DNA of 64,000 nucleotides from Clostridia bacterium (GTDB taxonomy: Bacteria; Bacillota; Clostridia; Monoglobales; Monoglobaceae): the NCBI GenBank assembly GCA_017409575.1, contig JAFQSM010000080.1:1-64000 (forward strand), written 5' to 3'. The translations under genes and the position numbers were made by a program. The notes beneath the pieces are model-generated. The model was not told where the DNA came from. It ran no database searches and was given only the letters and a program-made list of their open reading frames with translations. Shown here piece after piece: positions 43,163 to 53,052 of the stretch (position 1 is its first letter; every line of letters begins with the position of its first letter).

Positions 43163-44134
43163 TCAATCCTTTGCCAGAACGCAAAGCTCTGTATTGTATT
43201 TTTCTCTAAAATAAATCTTGTTCGCCTTTTTGTGTCCTACAGCCTTTGAAACATCACTCTTGTCGGCATAAAACACAAGCTTCCCGCTTTCTGTTCCTTC
43301 ATCCAAAAGTTTTTTCTCCATTATATCTCTGAAAACAAGTCCCTCCACAATTTCACCAAAAGCAGGGTGGTATGGTCCTGCCACTATTGTTTCACCGTCT
43401 TCAAGGTCCTCGGACGAGTGAAGTCCTATGCGTATGACTTCGATATCTGCATCTCTGAACATAAGTCTTGCTTTCTTGGCAAGCTCTGCTGCTTTTTCAA
43501 TGGAATATGGCTTGTATTCTCCGTTTTCAAACAAGCGTTCAAGCTTTGTACCTTTGAGTGTCAACACCGGATAAATCCTTACACAATCCGGTGCAAGTGC
43601 GATTATATCTTTTACTGTTTTTAAATCCTTTTCGGGGGTTGAGGCATACATTCCAAGCATCATCTGATGACCCAAAGCTATCCCCCTGTCTTTTATCAAT
43701 TCGGACGCTTTTTTTACATCATCAAAACTATGCCCTCTATCGTTCATCTCAAGCACCGCATCATCGCTGCTTTGAACACCAAGTTCAACTGTTGTGACAC
43801 CATATTCTTCAAGAAGGTCCAAGATTTCGCCGTCTATGCAATCTGGTCGGGTAGAAAGTCTTATGCCCGAAATCTGCGGTTTAAATTCTTTTGCAACTTT
43901 CAAAAACTCTTCCTGAAGTTCTTTTTTAAGTCCTGTAAAGCTGCCTCCAAAAAAAGCTACTTCTACAGACGAACTTTTCAAATCAATTGTTTTTAAAAAG
44001 TTTTTGATAAGTTCGCGCACCTCTGCCGGTGTTACATCGGTGTCAATTCCGGTAATTTTTTTTTGACTGCAGAAAGCACAATCATGTGGACAACCCCGAT
44101 GCGGTATAAAAATAGGTAAATTATATTTTCTCAT
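43163..44134 (-). CDS. Elp3-like radical SAM protein
   Basis: 323 residues. The radical SAM motif is PHRGCPHDCAFCSQKK (about residues 11-26), followed by VAFFGGSFTGL, LSTRPDCIDGEIL and TVELGVQSSDD (about 117-127), as in the elongator-like Elp3/TIGR01210-1212 groups but without an acetyltransferase domain. It is commonly found next to rnc in Clostridia, as here, where it overlaps rnc by four bases. A tRNA-modification role is plausible but not shown. Confidence 0.85.
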   Translation of the reverse strand: MRKYNLPIFIPHRGCPHDCAFCSQKKITGIDTDVTPAEVRELIKNFLKTIDLKSSSVEVAFFGGSFTGLKKELQEEFLKVAKEFKPQISGIRLSTRPDCIDGEILDLLEEYGVTTVELGVQSSDDAVLEMNDRGHSFDDVKKASELIKDRGIALGHQMMLGMYASTPEKDLKTVKDIIALAPDCVRIYPVLTLKGTKLERLFENGEYKPYSIEKAAELAKKARLMFRDADIEVIRIGLHSSEDLEDGETIVAGPYHPAFGEIVEGLVFRDIMEKKLLDEGTESGKLVFYADKSDVSKAVGHKKANKIYFREKYNTELCVLAKD

Positions 44135-44796
44135 TGTTTTTGATTCAATCCTTCAAAAGCTTGCTTCGCTGCATTTTGCTCGGCAATTTTGCGGTTTTTG
44201 CCATTTCCCGCACCGATTACCTTTCCATCATACAACGCTTCCACAAAAAATTCGGGATCGTGGTCGGGACCTTTTTTTTCTTTCAGGCGATAGCTGACTA
44301 CTTCGTTGCCTTTGTCACGCTTCTGAAAAAATATCTGCAGTTCTGATTTGTAATTAGGCTCGGCAAATACCTGTATATTTTCTATTTTGTCATCAAACAC
44401 ATCAAGCACCCATTTGGTTGCTTCTTCAATCCCGGAATCAAGGTATATCGCACCCAAAACAGCCTCGAAAGTATCAGCAAGGACAGAATCTTTTCTGTCC
44501 CCTCCACTTCTGGCCTCTGATTTGCCAAGCTTAAGTCCGCTGCCCAAGTCCATTTGCCTTGCCAGCTCGGCAAGAGACTTTTCACAGACCAATGCCGCAC
44601 GGATTTTTGTCAGGTCACCCTCGTCACAGTTTGGGTATATGCTGAAAATCTTCGACGCTATGACATATGACAAAACGCTGTCTCCCAAAAATTCCAGTCG
44701 TTGATTACTTTGTATCTTTGCATCGTTTGCCAAAGATATGTGTGTAAGTGCCAAATCAAGCAATTTTTTATTTTTGAATTTATATTTTATATCCAA
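44131..44796 (-). CDS. rnc: Ribonuclease III
   Basis: 221 residues. The catalytic domain holds NQRLEFLGDSVLSYVIAS (about residues 31-48) and the second acidic patch DTFEAVLGAIYLD (about 108-120). A C-terminal double-stranded RNA-binding domain ends with RKIAEQNAAKQAFEGL. It processes rRNA and structured transcripts. It is downstream of acpP and upstream of the Elp3-like gene. Confidence 0.96.
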   Translation of the reverse strand: MDIKYKFKNKKLLDLALTHISLANDAKIQSNQRLEFLGDSVLSYVIASKIFSIYPNCDEGDLTKIRAALVCEKSLAELARQMDLGSGLKLGKSEARSGGDRKDSVLADTFEAVLGAIYLDSGIEEATKWVLDVFDDKIENIQVFAEPNYKSELQIFFQKRDKGNEVVSYRLKEKKGPDHDPEFFVEALYDGKVIGAGNGKNRKIAEQNAAKQAFEGLNQKQ

Positions 44797-44873
44797 AGCC
44801 TATCAGTTCCTTTTTCCTCAAAATCAAACGAACTGCCATTTTTTGAAAAACAGCAGTCCGAATTTTTAAATTT

Positions 44874-45104
44874 TTAGCATTTGGTATTGATGTAATTTAC
44901 TGCATCGCCTACAGTCGAAATCTCGTCTGCATCTTCGTCAGGGATTTCCACATCAAATTCTTCTTCCAACGCCATCATCAACTGCACCAAAGCAAGTGAG
45001 TCAGCTTCGAGGTCATTGATAAAAGATGATTCCATTGTTATAATGCTTTCATCAATATCAAGTTGCTCTGCTGTAATTTCTTTTACTTTTTCAAAAACAT
45101 CCAT
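44874..45104 (-). CDS. acpP: Acyl carrier protein
   Basis: 76 residues, typical ACP size. The phosphopantetheine Ser is in [19 protein letters not shown] (Asp-Ser-Leu at about residues 35-37). It carries acyl chains in fatty acid synthesis. It precedes rnc as in many bacteria, and has its own promoter at 45145-45174. The ATG is behind AGGAGGGTTTCTAAAAA. Confidence 0.95.
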   Translation of the reverse strand: MDVFEKVKEITAEQLDIDESIITMESSFINDLEADSLALVQLMMALEEEFDVEIPDEDADEISTVGDAVNYINTKC

Positions 45105-45144
45105 TTTTTAGAAACCCTCCTATATAGTCTATATGTTTTCTAAT

Positions 45145-45174
45145 AATATAACATACAAACCGTCGTGTCGTCAA
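45145..45174 (-). promoter_or_regulatory. Sigma-A promoter for acpP
   Basis: On the minus strand TTGACG (45169-45174) and TATATT (45145-45150) are 18 bases apart. No FapR-type operator was recognised. Confidence 0.72.
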
Positions 45175-45212
45175 TACAATTTTTTTCTATTTTGCCATCA
45201 AACACCATTTTT

Positions 45213-45755
45213 TTATTTGAATGTAATTAATTGTCGATTTTTGACAACATAATCAATCCCCGAATACACTGTCAAAACTACTGCCAGCAGCACAAGCCAG
45301 AATGTGAGCGAAAAGCCACCCCAGCAAAGAGGATAAATCAAATCAATCATAACTCCGATAATAGCCGCCATCTGCGAAACAGTTTTTGCCTTGCCCCATT
45401 TGCTTGCCGCAATAACGGTATTTTCACCCATAGCAAGCTGTCTTATCCCTGTAACAATCAATTCTCTGGCAATTATAATCATTACCACCCAAGAATTTAT
45501 CAGTTCGGCTTCCTTAACCTCCATCAAACAAACAAGAGCTGAAATTGTAAGGATTTTGTCTGCAAGAGGGTCCATAAGCTTGCCAAAGGTCGTAACCTGA
45601 TTGTTTCTTCTTGCCAGAAATCCGTCCAGTTGGTCGGTAAGCGAAGCAAGTACAAAAATCACAATTGCCGCAATATAAAATCCCGAAAGAAGTGCCCACA
45701 TAAAAACCGGTACCATTATTACTCTTAAAAATGTAAGCTTATTGGGTGTATTCAT
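45213..45755 (-). CDS. pgsA: CDP-diacylglycerol-glycerol-3-phosphate 3-phosphatidyltransferase
   Basis: 180 residues with about five membrane helices. The CDP-alcohol phosphotransferase motif reads DQLDGFLARRNNQ followed by GKLMDPLAD (about residues 41-66), with all Asp and Gly residues kept. It makes phosphatidylglycerol phosphate in the membrane. It begins at the base after the rimO stop and is last in recA-recX-rimO-pgsA. Confidence 0.95.
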   Translation of the reverse strand: MNTPNKLTFLRVIMVPVFMWALLSGFYIAAIVIFVLASLTDQLDGFLARRNNQVTTFGKLMDPLADKILTISALVCLMEVKEAELINSWVVMIIIARELIVTGIRQLAMGENTVIAASKWGKAKTVSQMAAIIGVMIDLIYPLCWGGFSLTFWLVLLAVVLTVYSGIDYVVKNRQLITFK

Positions 45756-47084
45756 TTAATCTTCCTCCATTTTTCCATACAAATCAAACTCTGTATAATC
45801 TTCAATTTTTACCAAAACAAACTCTCCGGAACTTAGCTTTTTTGATGCCGTAAAAAACACCTTTCCGTCGATTTCTTCCGAGTCCCCGTATGTTCTGCCA
45901 TAATACTGTTTTATAATAGCATCATATCCCTCGACCAAAACCTCAAAGGCCTTACCTTTTCGCCTCATATTAAGTTCTTCCGAAACTGCCGCCTGGTCAA
46001 CCATTATGGTTTCCTGACGAACAAGCTTTGTTTCTTCATCAATCTGGCCATCAAGCTTTGCAGCCGGTGTTCCTTCCTCCTGCGAATAAGCAAATGCCCC
46101 AAGCCTGTCAAATTCTGCTGTGGTAACAAACTCCCTCAGTTCTTCAAACTGTTCGTCCGTCTCGCCGGGGAATCCCACTATCAAGGTTGTCCGTATCACC
46201 GCATTTGGTATGTTGGTGCGGATTTTTTCAATCAGACTGATTATTTGTTTTTTGTTTGTTCTGCGACCCATCCGTTTGAGCACATCATTGTTACAATGCT
46301 GAATCGGTATATCAAAATAGTTGCAGATTTTATCGTTTTTGGCAATTGTTTCTATCAGTTCATCGGTCAAAAGTTCGGGGTAAAGATAGTGAAGTCTTAT
46401 CCATCTGAGACTTTCAATTTCAGCAAGTCTTTCCAAAAGTTCGCCCAGCTTGTACTCGCCATACAAATCAATGCCATACCGCGTGGTATCCTGTGCTATA
46501 ACAACAAGCTCTTTTGCGCCTTCCTCAACCAAAGACTTTGCCTCAACCAGAATATCTTCAATGCTGCGGCTTCTGTACTTTCCTCTGATTGATGGTATAA
46601 CACAATAAGTACAATGATTATCACAACCCTCGGCAATCTTTAAATATGCCATATATGACGGGGTTGTTGTGGTGCGCGGCAAGCCGTCTTCATTTGCATA
46701 AGCATCCGAACAATAAATATTAGCTTTTTCTGCATCATAACTTTTGAGAATTTCTGCAATCCTCGGGTAGTCATTTGTGCCAATTACAATATCTGCTTCG
46801 GGAAGTTCTGCCTTAAGTTCTTCTTTATATCTTTGACTCATACATCCCGTAACAACCAAAATCTTGTTTTTATCTTTTTCTTTGTACTGTGCATGCTCCA
46901 GTATGCAGTCAATTGATTCCTGTTTTGCAGAATCAATAAAAGCACAGGTGTTGACAATCATTATGTCAGCTTCTTCCTCGTCGGCAACAATCGAAAATCC
47001 GTTATCCTCCAAAATGCCAAGCATCTGTTCGGCGTCTACCAGATTTTTAGAACAACCCAACGAAACAACCGAGACCTTTTTCAA
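45756..47084 (-). CDS. rimO: Ribosomal protein S12 methylthiotransferase
   Basis: 442 residues. An N-terminal UPF0004 domain with VVSLGCSKNLVDAEQMLG (about residues 5-22) and CAFIDSAKQESID, then the radical SAM motif EGCDNHCTYCVIPSIRGKYR (about 150-169), and a TRAM domain at the end. It adds a methylthio group to an Asp of ribosomal protein S12 using two [4Fe-4S] clusters. It overlaps recX by four bases. Confidence 0.96.
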   Translation of the reverse strand: MKKVSVVSLGCSKNLVDAEQMLGILEDNGFSIVADEEEADIMIVNTCAFIDSAKQESIDCILEHAQYKEKDKNKILVVTGCMSQRYKEELKAELPEADIVIGTNDYPRIAEILKSYDAEKANIYCSDAYANEDGLPRTTTTPSYMAYLKIAEGCDNHCTYCVIPSIRGKYRSRSIEDILVEAKSLVEEGAKELVVIAQDTTRYGIDLYGEYKLGELLERLAEIESLRWIRLHYLYPELLTDELIETIAKNDKICNYFDIPIQHCNNDVLKRMGRRTNKKQIISLIEKIRTNIPNAVIRTTLIVGFPGETDEQFEELREFVTTAEFDRLGAFAYSQEEGTPAAKLDGQIDEETKLVRQETIMVDQAAVSEELNMRRKGKAFEVLVEGYDAIIKQYYGRTYGDSEEIDGKVFFTASKKLSSGEFVLVKIEDYTEFDLYGKMEED

Positions 47085-47560
47085 TCCATATCACCTCTGT
47101 CTACACATATATCAAGTTTTTTGAAGCATTTGTTTATATCATAAATACTGTAGCCACGCCTTACAAGATGCATTTTGGCTTTTTCCAATTCCTTAAAATC
47201 CAAAAACCGGGTATCGCCAAACCGGATTGAAACATATTTTTCAAGGCTTTCTTCTTCATTTGCTTCGGCTTCTTCCGCCGCTTTTTCAACAATCCCCGGG
47301 GATATTCCCTTTGCAACAAGCTCCTGCCTTATGCGATACATCCCCTTAAGTTCGATGTTTAAAGCATCATGTATATACATTTTTGCATATTCGTGGTCAT
47401 CAAGTATCCCGGCGCTGCAAAATTCGGCAATTGTTCTTTCGGCAATCTCTTTTTCGCAGCCGTTTTGAACAAGCTTGCGATATATTTCCTGACAGGTATA
47501 TGCCTTAAATCCCAATCGCTTGGCAACAAATTTTTTCGCTTGTTCAATGTCCATATGCAT
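47081..47560 (-). CDS. recX: Regulatory protein RecX
   Basis: 159 residues made of tandem three-helix RecX repeats. FVAKRLGFKAYTCQEIYRKL, GILDDHEYAKMYIHDA (about residues 51-66), LKGMYRIRQELVAKGI and the terminal MHLVRRGYSIYDINKC are typical. It binds RecA filaments and limits their activity. It lies 23 bases after recA. Two in-frame ATGs (47560, 47554) follow a GGAG; the first is used. Confidence 0.9.
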   Translation of the reverse strand: MHMDIEQAKKFVAKRLGFKAYTCQEIYRKLVQNGCEKEIAERTIAEFCSAGILDDHEYAKMYIHDALNIELKGMYRIRQELVAKGISPGIVEKAAEEAEANEEESLEKYVSIRFGDTRFLDFKELEKAKMHLVRRGYSIYDINKCFKKLDICVDRGDMD

Positions 47561-47583
47561 TCTTTACACAATCTCCACAGAAT

Positions 47584-48651
47584 TTATTTTTTCTTGGCAG
47601 GCTTGGGTACCGGTCTGAATTCTGTCGGAACCACATCACCCGATTCGCTTGTTTCGCTTGACATCTTAAGTCCTGCTTTTTCGCGGATTTTTGCTTCAAG
47701 TTCTGCGCACAAAACAGCATCACTTTCAAGAAGTTTCTTTACTGCCTCTCTGCCCTGTCCTAATTTTTCGTCATTGTACGAAAACCACGAACCTGACTTT
47801 TGGATAACTCCAAAATCTACGCCTACATCAATGATGTTTCCTTCTTTGGATATTCCCTCGCCATAGATAATGTCAAACTCTGCTTCTTTAAACGGCGGTG
47901 CAACCTTATTTTTGACAACCTTAACGCGTGTATGGTTGCCCACTGCTCCTTCATCGCCTTTCACTGTTTCGGTGCGTCTTACATCAAGTCTTACCGAAGC
48001 ATAATATTTAAGAGCCCGACCGCCCGCAGTTGTTTCGGGGTTGCCAAACATAACTCCAACCTTTTCGCGCAGCTGATTGATAAATATTGCTGTTGTGTTT
48101 GATTTGCTGACAACCGAGGTAAGCTTTCTGAGTGCCTGCGACATAAGTCTTGCCTGAAGACCAACATGTGAATCTCCCATCAAGCCTTCGATTTCCTGTT
48201 TTGGAACAAGCGCCGCAACAGAGTCAATAACAATTACATCAATCGCACCCGAGCGTACAAGCTGTTCGGTAATTTCAAGAGCCTGCTCACCGGTATCGGG
48301 CTGTGAAACAATCAAATCATCAATTCTGACGCCAAGCTTTTCGGCATAAACCGGGTCCAAAGCATGTTCAGCATCTATAAATGCAGCTTCGCCACCAAGC
48401 TTTTGTGCCTCAGCAACAATGTGCAACGCAACAGTTGTTTTTCCCGAAGATTCAGGACCGTAAATTTCGATAATTCTTCCTCTGGGAACACCACCAATAC
48501 CAAGCGCAATATCAAGAGACATTGATCCTGTCGGGATAGCCTCAACCTCTACACTTGTCTTTTCTCCCAGACGCATAACTGCACCTGCACCATATTGCTT
48601 TTCTATCTGTCCGAAGACACTTTCAAGTGCCTTTCTTTTCTCGTCCTGCAT
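47584..48651 (-). CDS. recA: Recombinase RecA
   Basis: 355 residues from the ATG ([14 protein letters not shown]) behind AAAGGTGGTATTTTTA. Walker A is GPESSGKTT (about residues 63-71), with the Walker B strand [10 protein letters not shown] (about 137-146) and the DNA-binding loop [17 protein letters not shown] (about 210-226). It catalyses strand exchange and triggers LexA cleavage. It is the first gene of recA-recX-rimO-pgsA, from a clear promoter (48728-48756). No LexA box was recognised. Confidence 0.98.
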   Translation of the reverse strand: MQDEKRKALESVFGQIEKQYGAGAVMRLGEKTSVEVEAIPTGSMSLDIALGIGGVPRGRIIEIYGPESSGKTTVALHIVAEAQKLGGEAAFIDAEHALDPVYAEKLGVRIDDLIVSQPDTGEQALEITEQLVRSGAIDVIVIDSVAALVPKQEIEGLMGDSHVGLQARLMSQALRKLTSVVSKSNTTAIFINQLREKVGVMFGNPETTAGGRALKYYASVRLDVRRTETVKGDEGAVGNHTRVKVVKNKVAPPFKEAEFDIIYGEGISKEGNIIDVGVDFGVIQKSGSWFSYNDEKLGQGREAVKKLLESDAVLCAELEAKIREKAGLKMSSETSESGDVVPTEFRPVPKPAKKK

Positions 48652-48727
48652 TAAAAATACCACCTTTCAGGCTGATTTTGATTTTGCCGCATCAAATCAC
48701 GCATAATTTTCCTTATAATCTCTATAT

Positions 48728-48756
48728 ATTGTATCACACTTGATATTCAAAGTCAA
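48728..48756 (-). promoter_or_regulatory. Sigma-A promoter for recA
   Basis: On the minus strand TTGACT (48751-48756) and TACAAT (48728-48733) are 17 bases apart, about 75 bases upstream of the recA ATG. Confidence 0.82.
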
Positions 48757-48769
48757 GATATGCTGCTTT

Positions 48770-48813
48770 ATAAAAAAGAAAAAGGTCGAATTTTATCAAT
48801 TCAACCTTTTAAA
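48770..48813 (-). terminator. Terminator of the capsule operon
   Basis: AAAGGTTGAATT and AATTCGACCTTT (one mismatch) pair around GATAA, followed by TTCTTTTTT on the minus strand, overlapping the last codons' 3' flank of the 48817 gene. Confidence 0.85.
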
Positions 48814-48816
48814 ATT

Positions 48817-50676
48817 TTATACATTCAATTTCGACATTTCCTGGTCCTGCAAATCCCCTGTATATGTTGGCACAACCTCCATCATAACAGCCTTTATATC
48901 ATCGGTTGTCATGCTGAGTGCCGTTTTCAGTTTTTCAAGTTTTGCATCAAGTTCCTCAGGGGTTATCTCTATCGGTTTCCCTACAAATATTTTGCTGTGC
49001 GCAGTTTTTTGCAGACCTTCTTCGTCCATAAGAAGTTCTTCATAAAGTTTTTCTCCGGGTCTTAGTCCAGTAAATTCAATCTTTATGTCAAGATCCGGTC
49101 TGTATCCCGAAAGACTTATCATTTTTCTTGCCAGGTCATAAATTTTTACCGGATATCCCATATCAAGAACAAATATTTCGCCGCCTTTGGCATAAGCACC
49201 TGCCTGAAGCACAAGCTGAGCCGCCTCGGAAATAGTCATGAAAAATCTTGTTATTTCGGGATGAGTAACGGTAACCGGGCCACCCTCTGCAATCTGCTTT
49301 GCAAATCTTGGAACAACCGAGCCGTGCGAGCCCAATACATTGCCAAATCTTACCGCAACAAACCCTGTTTTAGCGGTATTTTGAAGTGTCTGAACTATCA
49401 TTTCGCACATTCTTTTTGTTGCGCCCATTATATTTGTTGGGTTTACTGCCTTGTCTGTGGAAATCATTACAAATCTCTTTACCCCATACCTGGCAGATGC
49501 TTTTGCTGTGTTGTATGTTCCAAAAACATTGTTTTTTATAGCTTCCGCAGGGCTGAATTCCATAAGAGGCACGTGTTTGTGCGCCGCTGCATGAAATACT
49601 ATTTCGGGTCTGTATTTATCAAAAATTTCTTCCAGCCTTGCCTGGTCTCTGACAGAAGCAATCAGGACAACTATATCAAGGTCGGGAAATGTTTTTTCAA
49701 GTTCGTTTTGGAGCTCATAGGTAGTATTTTCATAAATATCCAAAACCATCAATCTCTTTGGTCTGAACTTGGCAATCTGTCTGCAAAGCTCAGAGCCAAT
49801 CGAACCTCCGCCACCGGTAACAAGTATGGTCTTGCCGCAAATATCATCTTCCAGCAGTTTGTTTTCAAGCACAATCGGTTCGCGTTCAAGAAGGTCCTCG
49901 ATATTTATTTCTCTTATTTTTTTAAGTTTGTTGTCAGCAGTCAAAGTATCTGCAACTGCGGGCAGAATTTTTACTTTTTTGCCGGTAGAACTGCAGATAT
50001 CCAAAATTTCAGCTTTCTGCTTGCTGTCAATTGTATGTATTGCGAAAATAATTTCATCAACATACATAAGTTCGCATATGCGGGCTATATCATTTCTGTT
50101 GCCCAAAACCTTGGTGCCGTACATATGGCTGCCTCTTTTTTGGCGGTCATCATCAATAAGTCCCACAACCTGATAATTAAGTCTGTGGTTTTCCAGAATT
50201 TCGCGCATAAGCACAAGAGCAAGTCTGCCTGCACCTATAATCAAAACCTTTTTTCCGCCTTCAACATAATATTCGTGTGCCGCTTTATACATAAGCCGCT
50301 GCAAAAATCTTAGGGCACATATAAGGGTCGAAACCGCAATATTGGCTGCAATATTGAACTTTAAGAAGAATACCTCTGTCGAGAAAAACTCTCCGCAAAT
50401 GATTGAAATCACCGACGCGGTCAAGCAGGCAAACAAAAGTCTTGTATAGTCTCTGTGTGCAGCCCTTACCCAGTCAGTTTTGTAAATCGAAAAAAGAGTC
50501 AATGCTACAATATACGCCCACGCTGTAGCTATTATCATTGTATTTCCGCCCCACAAGTGTTCCCACAGTGTATCAGCCGGAAAAACGAAGAAACTCATTG
50601 CAGCAAACGCTGCAATTGTCAAAACAATATCCATAACAAAAAGATATCTGTTTCTTACCCTCTTAAAAGTTTTCAT
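48817..50676 (-). CDS. Membrane nucleotide-sugar 4,6-dehydratase (CapD/PglF type)
   Basis: 619 residues. Four membrane helices in the first 130 residues lead to a first Rossmann domain (VLIIGAGRLALVLM, about 144-157). Then a second one follows with VTGGGGSIGSELCRQIAKF (about 290-308), HAAAHKHVPLME and the active-site STDKAVNPTNIMGATKR (about 408-424). It should form a 4-keto-6-deoxy UDP-N-acetyl sugar from UDP-GlcNAc, feeding bacillosamine-type or fucosamine-type sugars. It is the last gene of the capsule operon. Confidence 0.9.
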   Translation of the reverse strand: MKTFKRVRNRYLFVMDIVLTIAAFAAMSFFVFPADTLWEHLWGGNTMIIATAWAYIVALTLFSIYKTDWVRAAHRDYTRLLFACLTASVISIICGEFFSTEVFFLKFNIAANIAVSTLICALRFLQRLMYKAAHEYYVEGGKKVLIIGAGRLALVLMREILENHRLNYQVVGLIDDDRQKRGSHMYGTKVLGNRNDIARICELMYVDEIIFAIHTIDSKQKAEILDICSSTGKKVKILPAVADTLTADNKLKKIREINIEDLLEREPIVLENKLLEDDICGKTILVTGGGGSIGSELCRQIAKFRPKRLMVLDIYENTTYELQNELEKTFPDLDIVVLIASVRDQARLEEIFDKYRPEIVFHAAAHKHVPLMEFSPAEAIKNNVFGTYNTAKASARYGVKRFVMISTDKAVNPTNIMGATKRMCEMIVQTLQNTAKTGFVAVRFGNVLGSHGSVVPRFAKQIAEGGPVTVTHPEITRFFMTISEAAQLVLQAGAYAKGGEIFVLDMGYPVKIYDLARKMISLSGYRPDLDIKIEFTGLRPGEKLYEELLMDEEGLQKTAHSKIFVGKPIEITPEELDAKLEKLKTALSMTTDDIKAVMMEVVPTYTGDLQDQEMSKLNV

Positions 50677-50696
50677 ATCAGGCTTATTCCTTTACT

Positions 50697-51851
50697 TTAA
50701 TTCTTTCTCCATACCATTTTGTCTACTATATTGGTATAGGATTGTATAATTTTAATCACCTTGTCTGAAACATTTTCGTCAATATAATCCGGCACAGGAA
50801 CTCCAAATTGGCCGTTTTTCTTCATTTCAACCTCTGTTTCAACTGCCCTCAGCAGGTTGTCCCCATCTATTCCCGCAAGGGTGAAGCAACCTTTATCAAC
50901 AGCCTCGGGGCGTTCGGTTGATGTTCTTATGCAAATTGAAGGAAAGGCCTTTCCTATACTTGTAAAAAAGCTGCTTTCTTCTGGCAGAGTTCCCGAATCT
51001 GATACAACTGCAAAAGCATTCATCTGCAAGCAGTTATAATCGTGAAATCCCATAGGTTCGTGACGGATAACTCTTTCGTCAAGTTTGAATCCGCTTTCCT
51101 CCAAGCGTTTTTTCGAACGCGGATGGCACGAATACAGTATTGGCATATCATACTTTTCTGCCAATTTGTTTATTGCACCAAAAAGGCTTTCAAAGTTTTT
51201 CTTTGTGTCTATATTCTCTTCGCGGTGCGCGGACAACAGAATATATTTTCCTTTTTCAAGTCCAAGTCTTTTATGCACATCGCTACCTTGGATTTTTTCA
51301 AGATTTTTCCTAAGAACCTCTGCCATGGGCGAACCTGTCACAAAAGTCCGTTCTTTTGGCAAGCCGCAATCTGCAAGGTATCTTCTTGCATGCTCAGAAT
51401 AAGCCAGATTAACATCTGATATGATATCCACTATCCGACGGTTTGTCTCCTCGGGCAAGCACTCGTCTTTACAACGGTTTCCTGCCTCCATATGAAAAAT
51501 AGGTATGTGCAGGCGTTTTGCCGGAATCACCGACAAGCACGAATTTGTATCGCCCAGAACAAGTACTGCATCGGGCTTTATTTCTGCCATAAGCTTGTAA
51601 GACTTCGCTATAATATTTCCCATTGTTTCGCCCAAATCAGCACCAACAGCATCAAGATATACATCCGGCATTTCAAGGGCCAGGTCTTCAAAAAATATTC
51701 CATTTAAAGTATAGTCATAATTTTGACCGGTATGTGCAAGAACAGTATCAAAATACTTTCTGCATTTGTCAATAACCGCCGAAAGACGAATTATCTCCGG
51801 TCTGGTCCCGACTATAATCAACAGTTTCAGCTTGCCGTTATTTTTAAACAC
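50697..51851 (-). CDS. capG: CapG/WecB-type UDP-N-acetylglucosamine 2-epimerase
   Basis: 384 residues from the GTG (MFKNNGKLKLLIIVGTRPE) nine bases behind GAGGAGG; the annotated-length start at 51896 would lie deep in capF. It has the GTRPEIIRLSAVIDKC start, HTGQNYDYTLNGIFF and MEAGNRCKDECLPEETNRRI (about residues 112-131), and a late HPRSKKRLEESGF and EESSFF region. Non-hydrolysing 2-epimerases of this type complete UDP-L-FucNAc synthesis in staphylococci. With CapE and CapF alongside, that role is likely. It overlaps capF by eight bases. Confidence 0.87.
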   Translation of the reverse strand: MFKNNGKLKLLIIVGTRPEIIRLSAVIDKCRKYFDTVLAHTGQNYDYTLNGIFFEDLALEMPDVYLDAVGADLGETMGNIIAKSYKLMAEIKPDAVLVLGDTNSCLSVIPAKRLHIPIFHMEAGNRCKDECLPEETNRRIVDIISDVNLAYSEHARRYLADCGLPKERTFVTGSPMAEVLRKNLEKIQGSDVHKRLGLEKGKYILLSAHREENIDTKKNFESLFGAINKLAEKYDMPILYSCHPRSKKRLEESGFKLDERVIRHEPMGFHDYNCLQMNAFAVVSDSGTLPEESSFFTSIGKAFPSICIRTSTERPEAVDKGCFTLAGIDGDNLLRAVETEVEMKKNGQFGVPVPDYIDENVSDKVIKIIQSYTNIVDKMVWRKN

Positions 51852-53052
51852 CGTGCTCAACCTCCTCGCCAAAGGTGTCCGGTTTTTGGGGGTCAAAACT
51901 TTCGTTTGCCCACATAACCGTAACCAATTCCTTGGTTTTGCTCAAGTTTATTATATTATGCGTATATCCGGGTAGCATATGGACTGCCTCTATTTTTTCG
52001 CCCGACACTTCAAAATTCAAAATCTCATCACTGCCGATTTTTCGCATCTGAATAAGCGCCTCGCCCGAAACAACCACAAAAAATTCCCACTTGCTGTGAT
52101 GCCAGTGCTCACCTTTTTTTATTCCGGGTTTCGAAATATTTACACTGACCTGTCCTGAACCCAGGCTTTTAAAAAGTTCGGTAAACGAGCCTCTGTCGTC
52201 TACATTCATTTTTAATGGGAAAGCCGTCTTCTCTTTGGGCAGATACGAAAGATAGGTTGAATAGAGCTTGCTTTCAAACGAACCTTTGGGTATGTCCGGA
52301 ATTACCAAAGTGCTTGGCTGTGCACAAAACCCGGCAAGAGTCTTTTCAATTTCACCAAGCGTAACATGATGTGTTGTTTTTGCGGCACAATATCTTCCGT
52401 TGTCGTCTAACACGGTTTTGATGCCATCAAACTCACAATGTTGTTCTTTTCCCTCAAGTGCATTCAGCATTTCTTCAACAAGGTCGTCTATATACAAAAG
52501 TTCCAGCTCAACCAAAGGGTCATTTATGGTAATCGGCAAATCATTTGCCGCATTATAACAAAATGTAGCAACCGCACTATTGTAATTTGGCCTTGCCCAT
52601 TTGCCGAATATGTTTGGAAATCTGTATACCAGAACCTTTGCCCCGGTCTCACGCCCATATTCAAAAAACAATTCTTCTCCGGCTTTTTTACTTCTGCCAT
52701 AATCGCCGTCATATCTGCCAATCAGGGTTGCCTGAATAGAACTTGACAGCATAACCGGACAGGTATTCTTGTACTTTTTAAGGGTATTTAAGAGATTTTC
52801 GGCAAAGCCAAAATTCCCTTGCAAAAACTCCTCTGCATTCTGCGGCCGGTTTACTCCTGCAAAGTTAAATACAAAATCAGCATCTTTGCAAAAACATTCC
52901 AGCTCTTCCTGTGTGGACTCGATGTCAAAGCAATAAATTTCATCAATCTTAAGTCCGGGTCTGGTTTTGTCCTTTCCCGTCTTGATACACTTAAGTGCCT
53001 CGACCATATTTTTGCCGACAAATCCTGCTGCACCGGTAACAAGAATATTCAT
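51844..53052 (-). CDS. capF: CapF-type bifunctional UDP-sugar reductase with cupin domain
   Basis: 402 residues. The N-terminal short-chain dehydrogenase domain begins NILVTGAAGFVGKNMVEALK and contains FNFAGVNRPQNAEEF and YGRSKKAGEELFF (YxxxK, about residues 135-148). The C-terminal cupin (about 275-395) has ISKPGIKKGEHWHHSKWEFF, with an HWHH zinc site. CapF is such a fusion in the UDP-L-FucNAc pathway: the cupin epimerises, the reductase gives the deoxy-talosamine product. It overlaps capG, and its start abuts the broken capE. Confidence 0.88.
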   Translation of the reverse strand: MNILVTGAAGFVGKNMVEALKCIKTGKDKTRPGLKIDEIYCFDIESTQEELECFCKDADFVFNFAGVNRPQNAEEFLQGNFGFAENLLNTLKKYKNTCPVMLSSSIQATLIGRYDGDYGRSKKAGEELFFEYGRETGAKVLVYRFPNIFGKWARPNYNSAVATFCYNAANDLPITINDPLVELELLYIDDLVEEMLNALEGKEQHCEFDGIKTVLDDNGRYCAAKTTHHVTLGEIEKTLAGFCAQPSTLVIPDIPKGSFESKLYSTYLSYLPKEKTAFPLKMNVDDRGSFTELFKSLGSGQVSVNISKPGIKKGEHWHHSKWEFFVVVSGEALIQMRKIGSDEILNFEVSGEKIEAVHMLPGYTHNIINLSKTKELVTVMWANESFDPQKPDTFGEEVEHGV

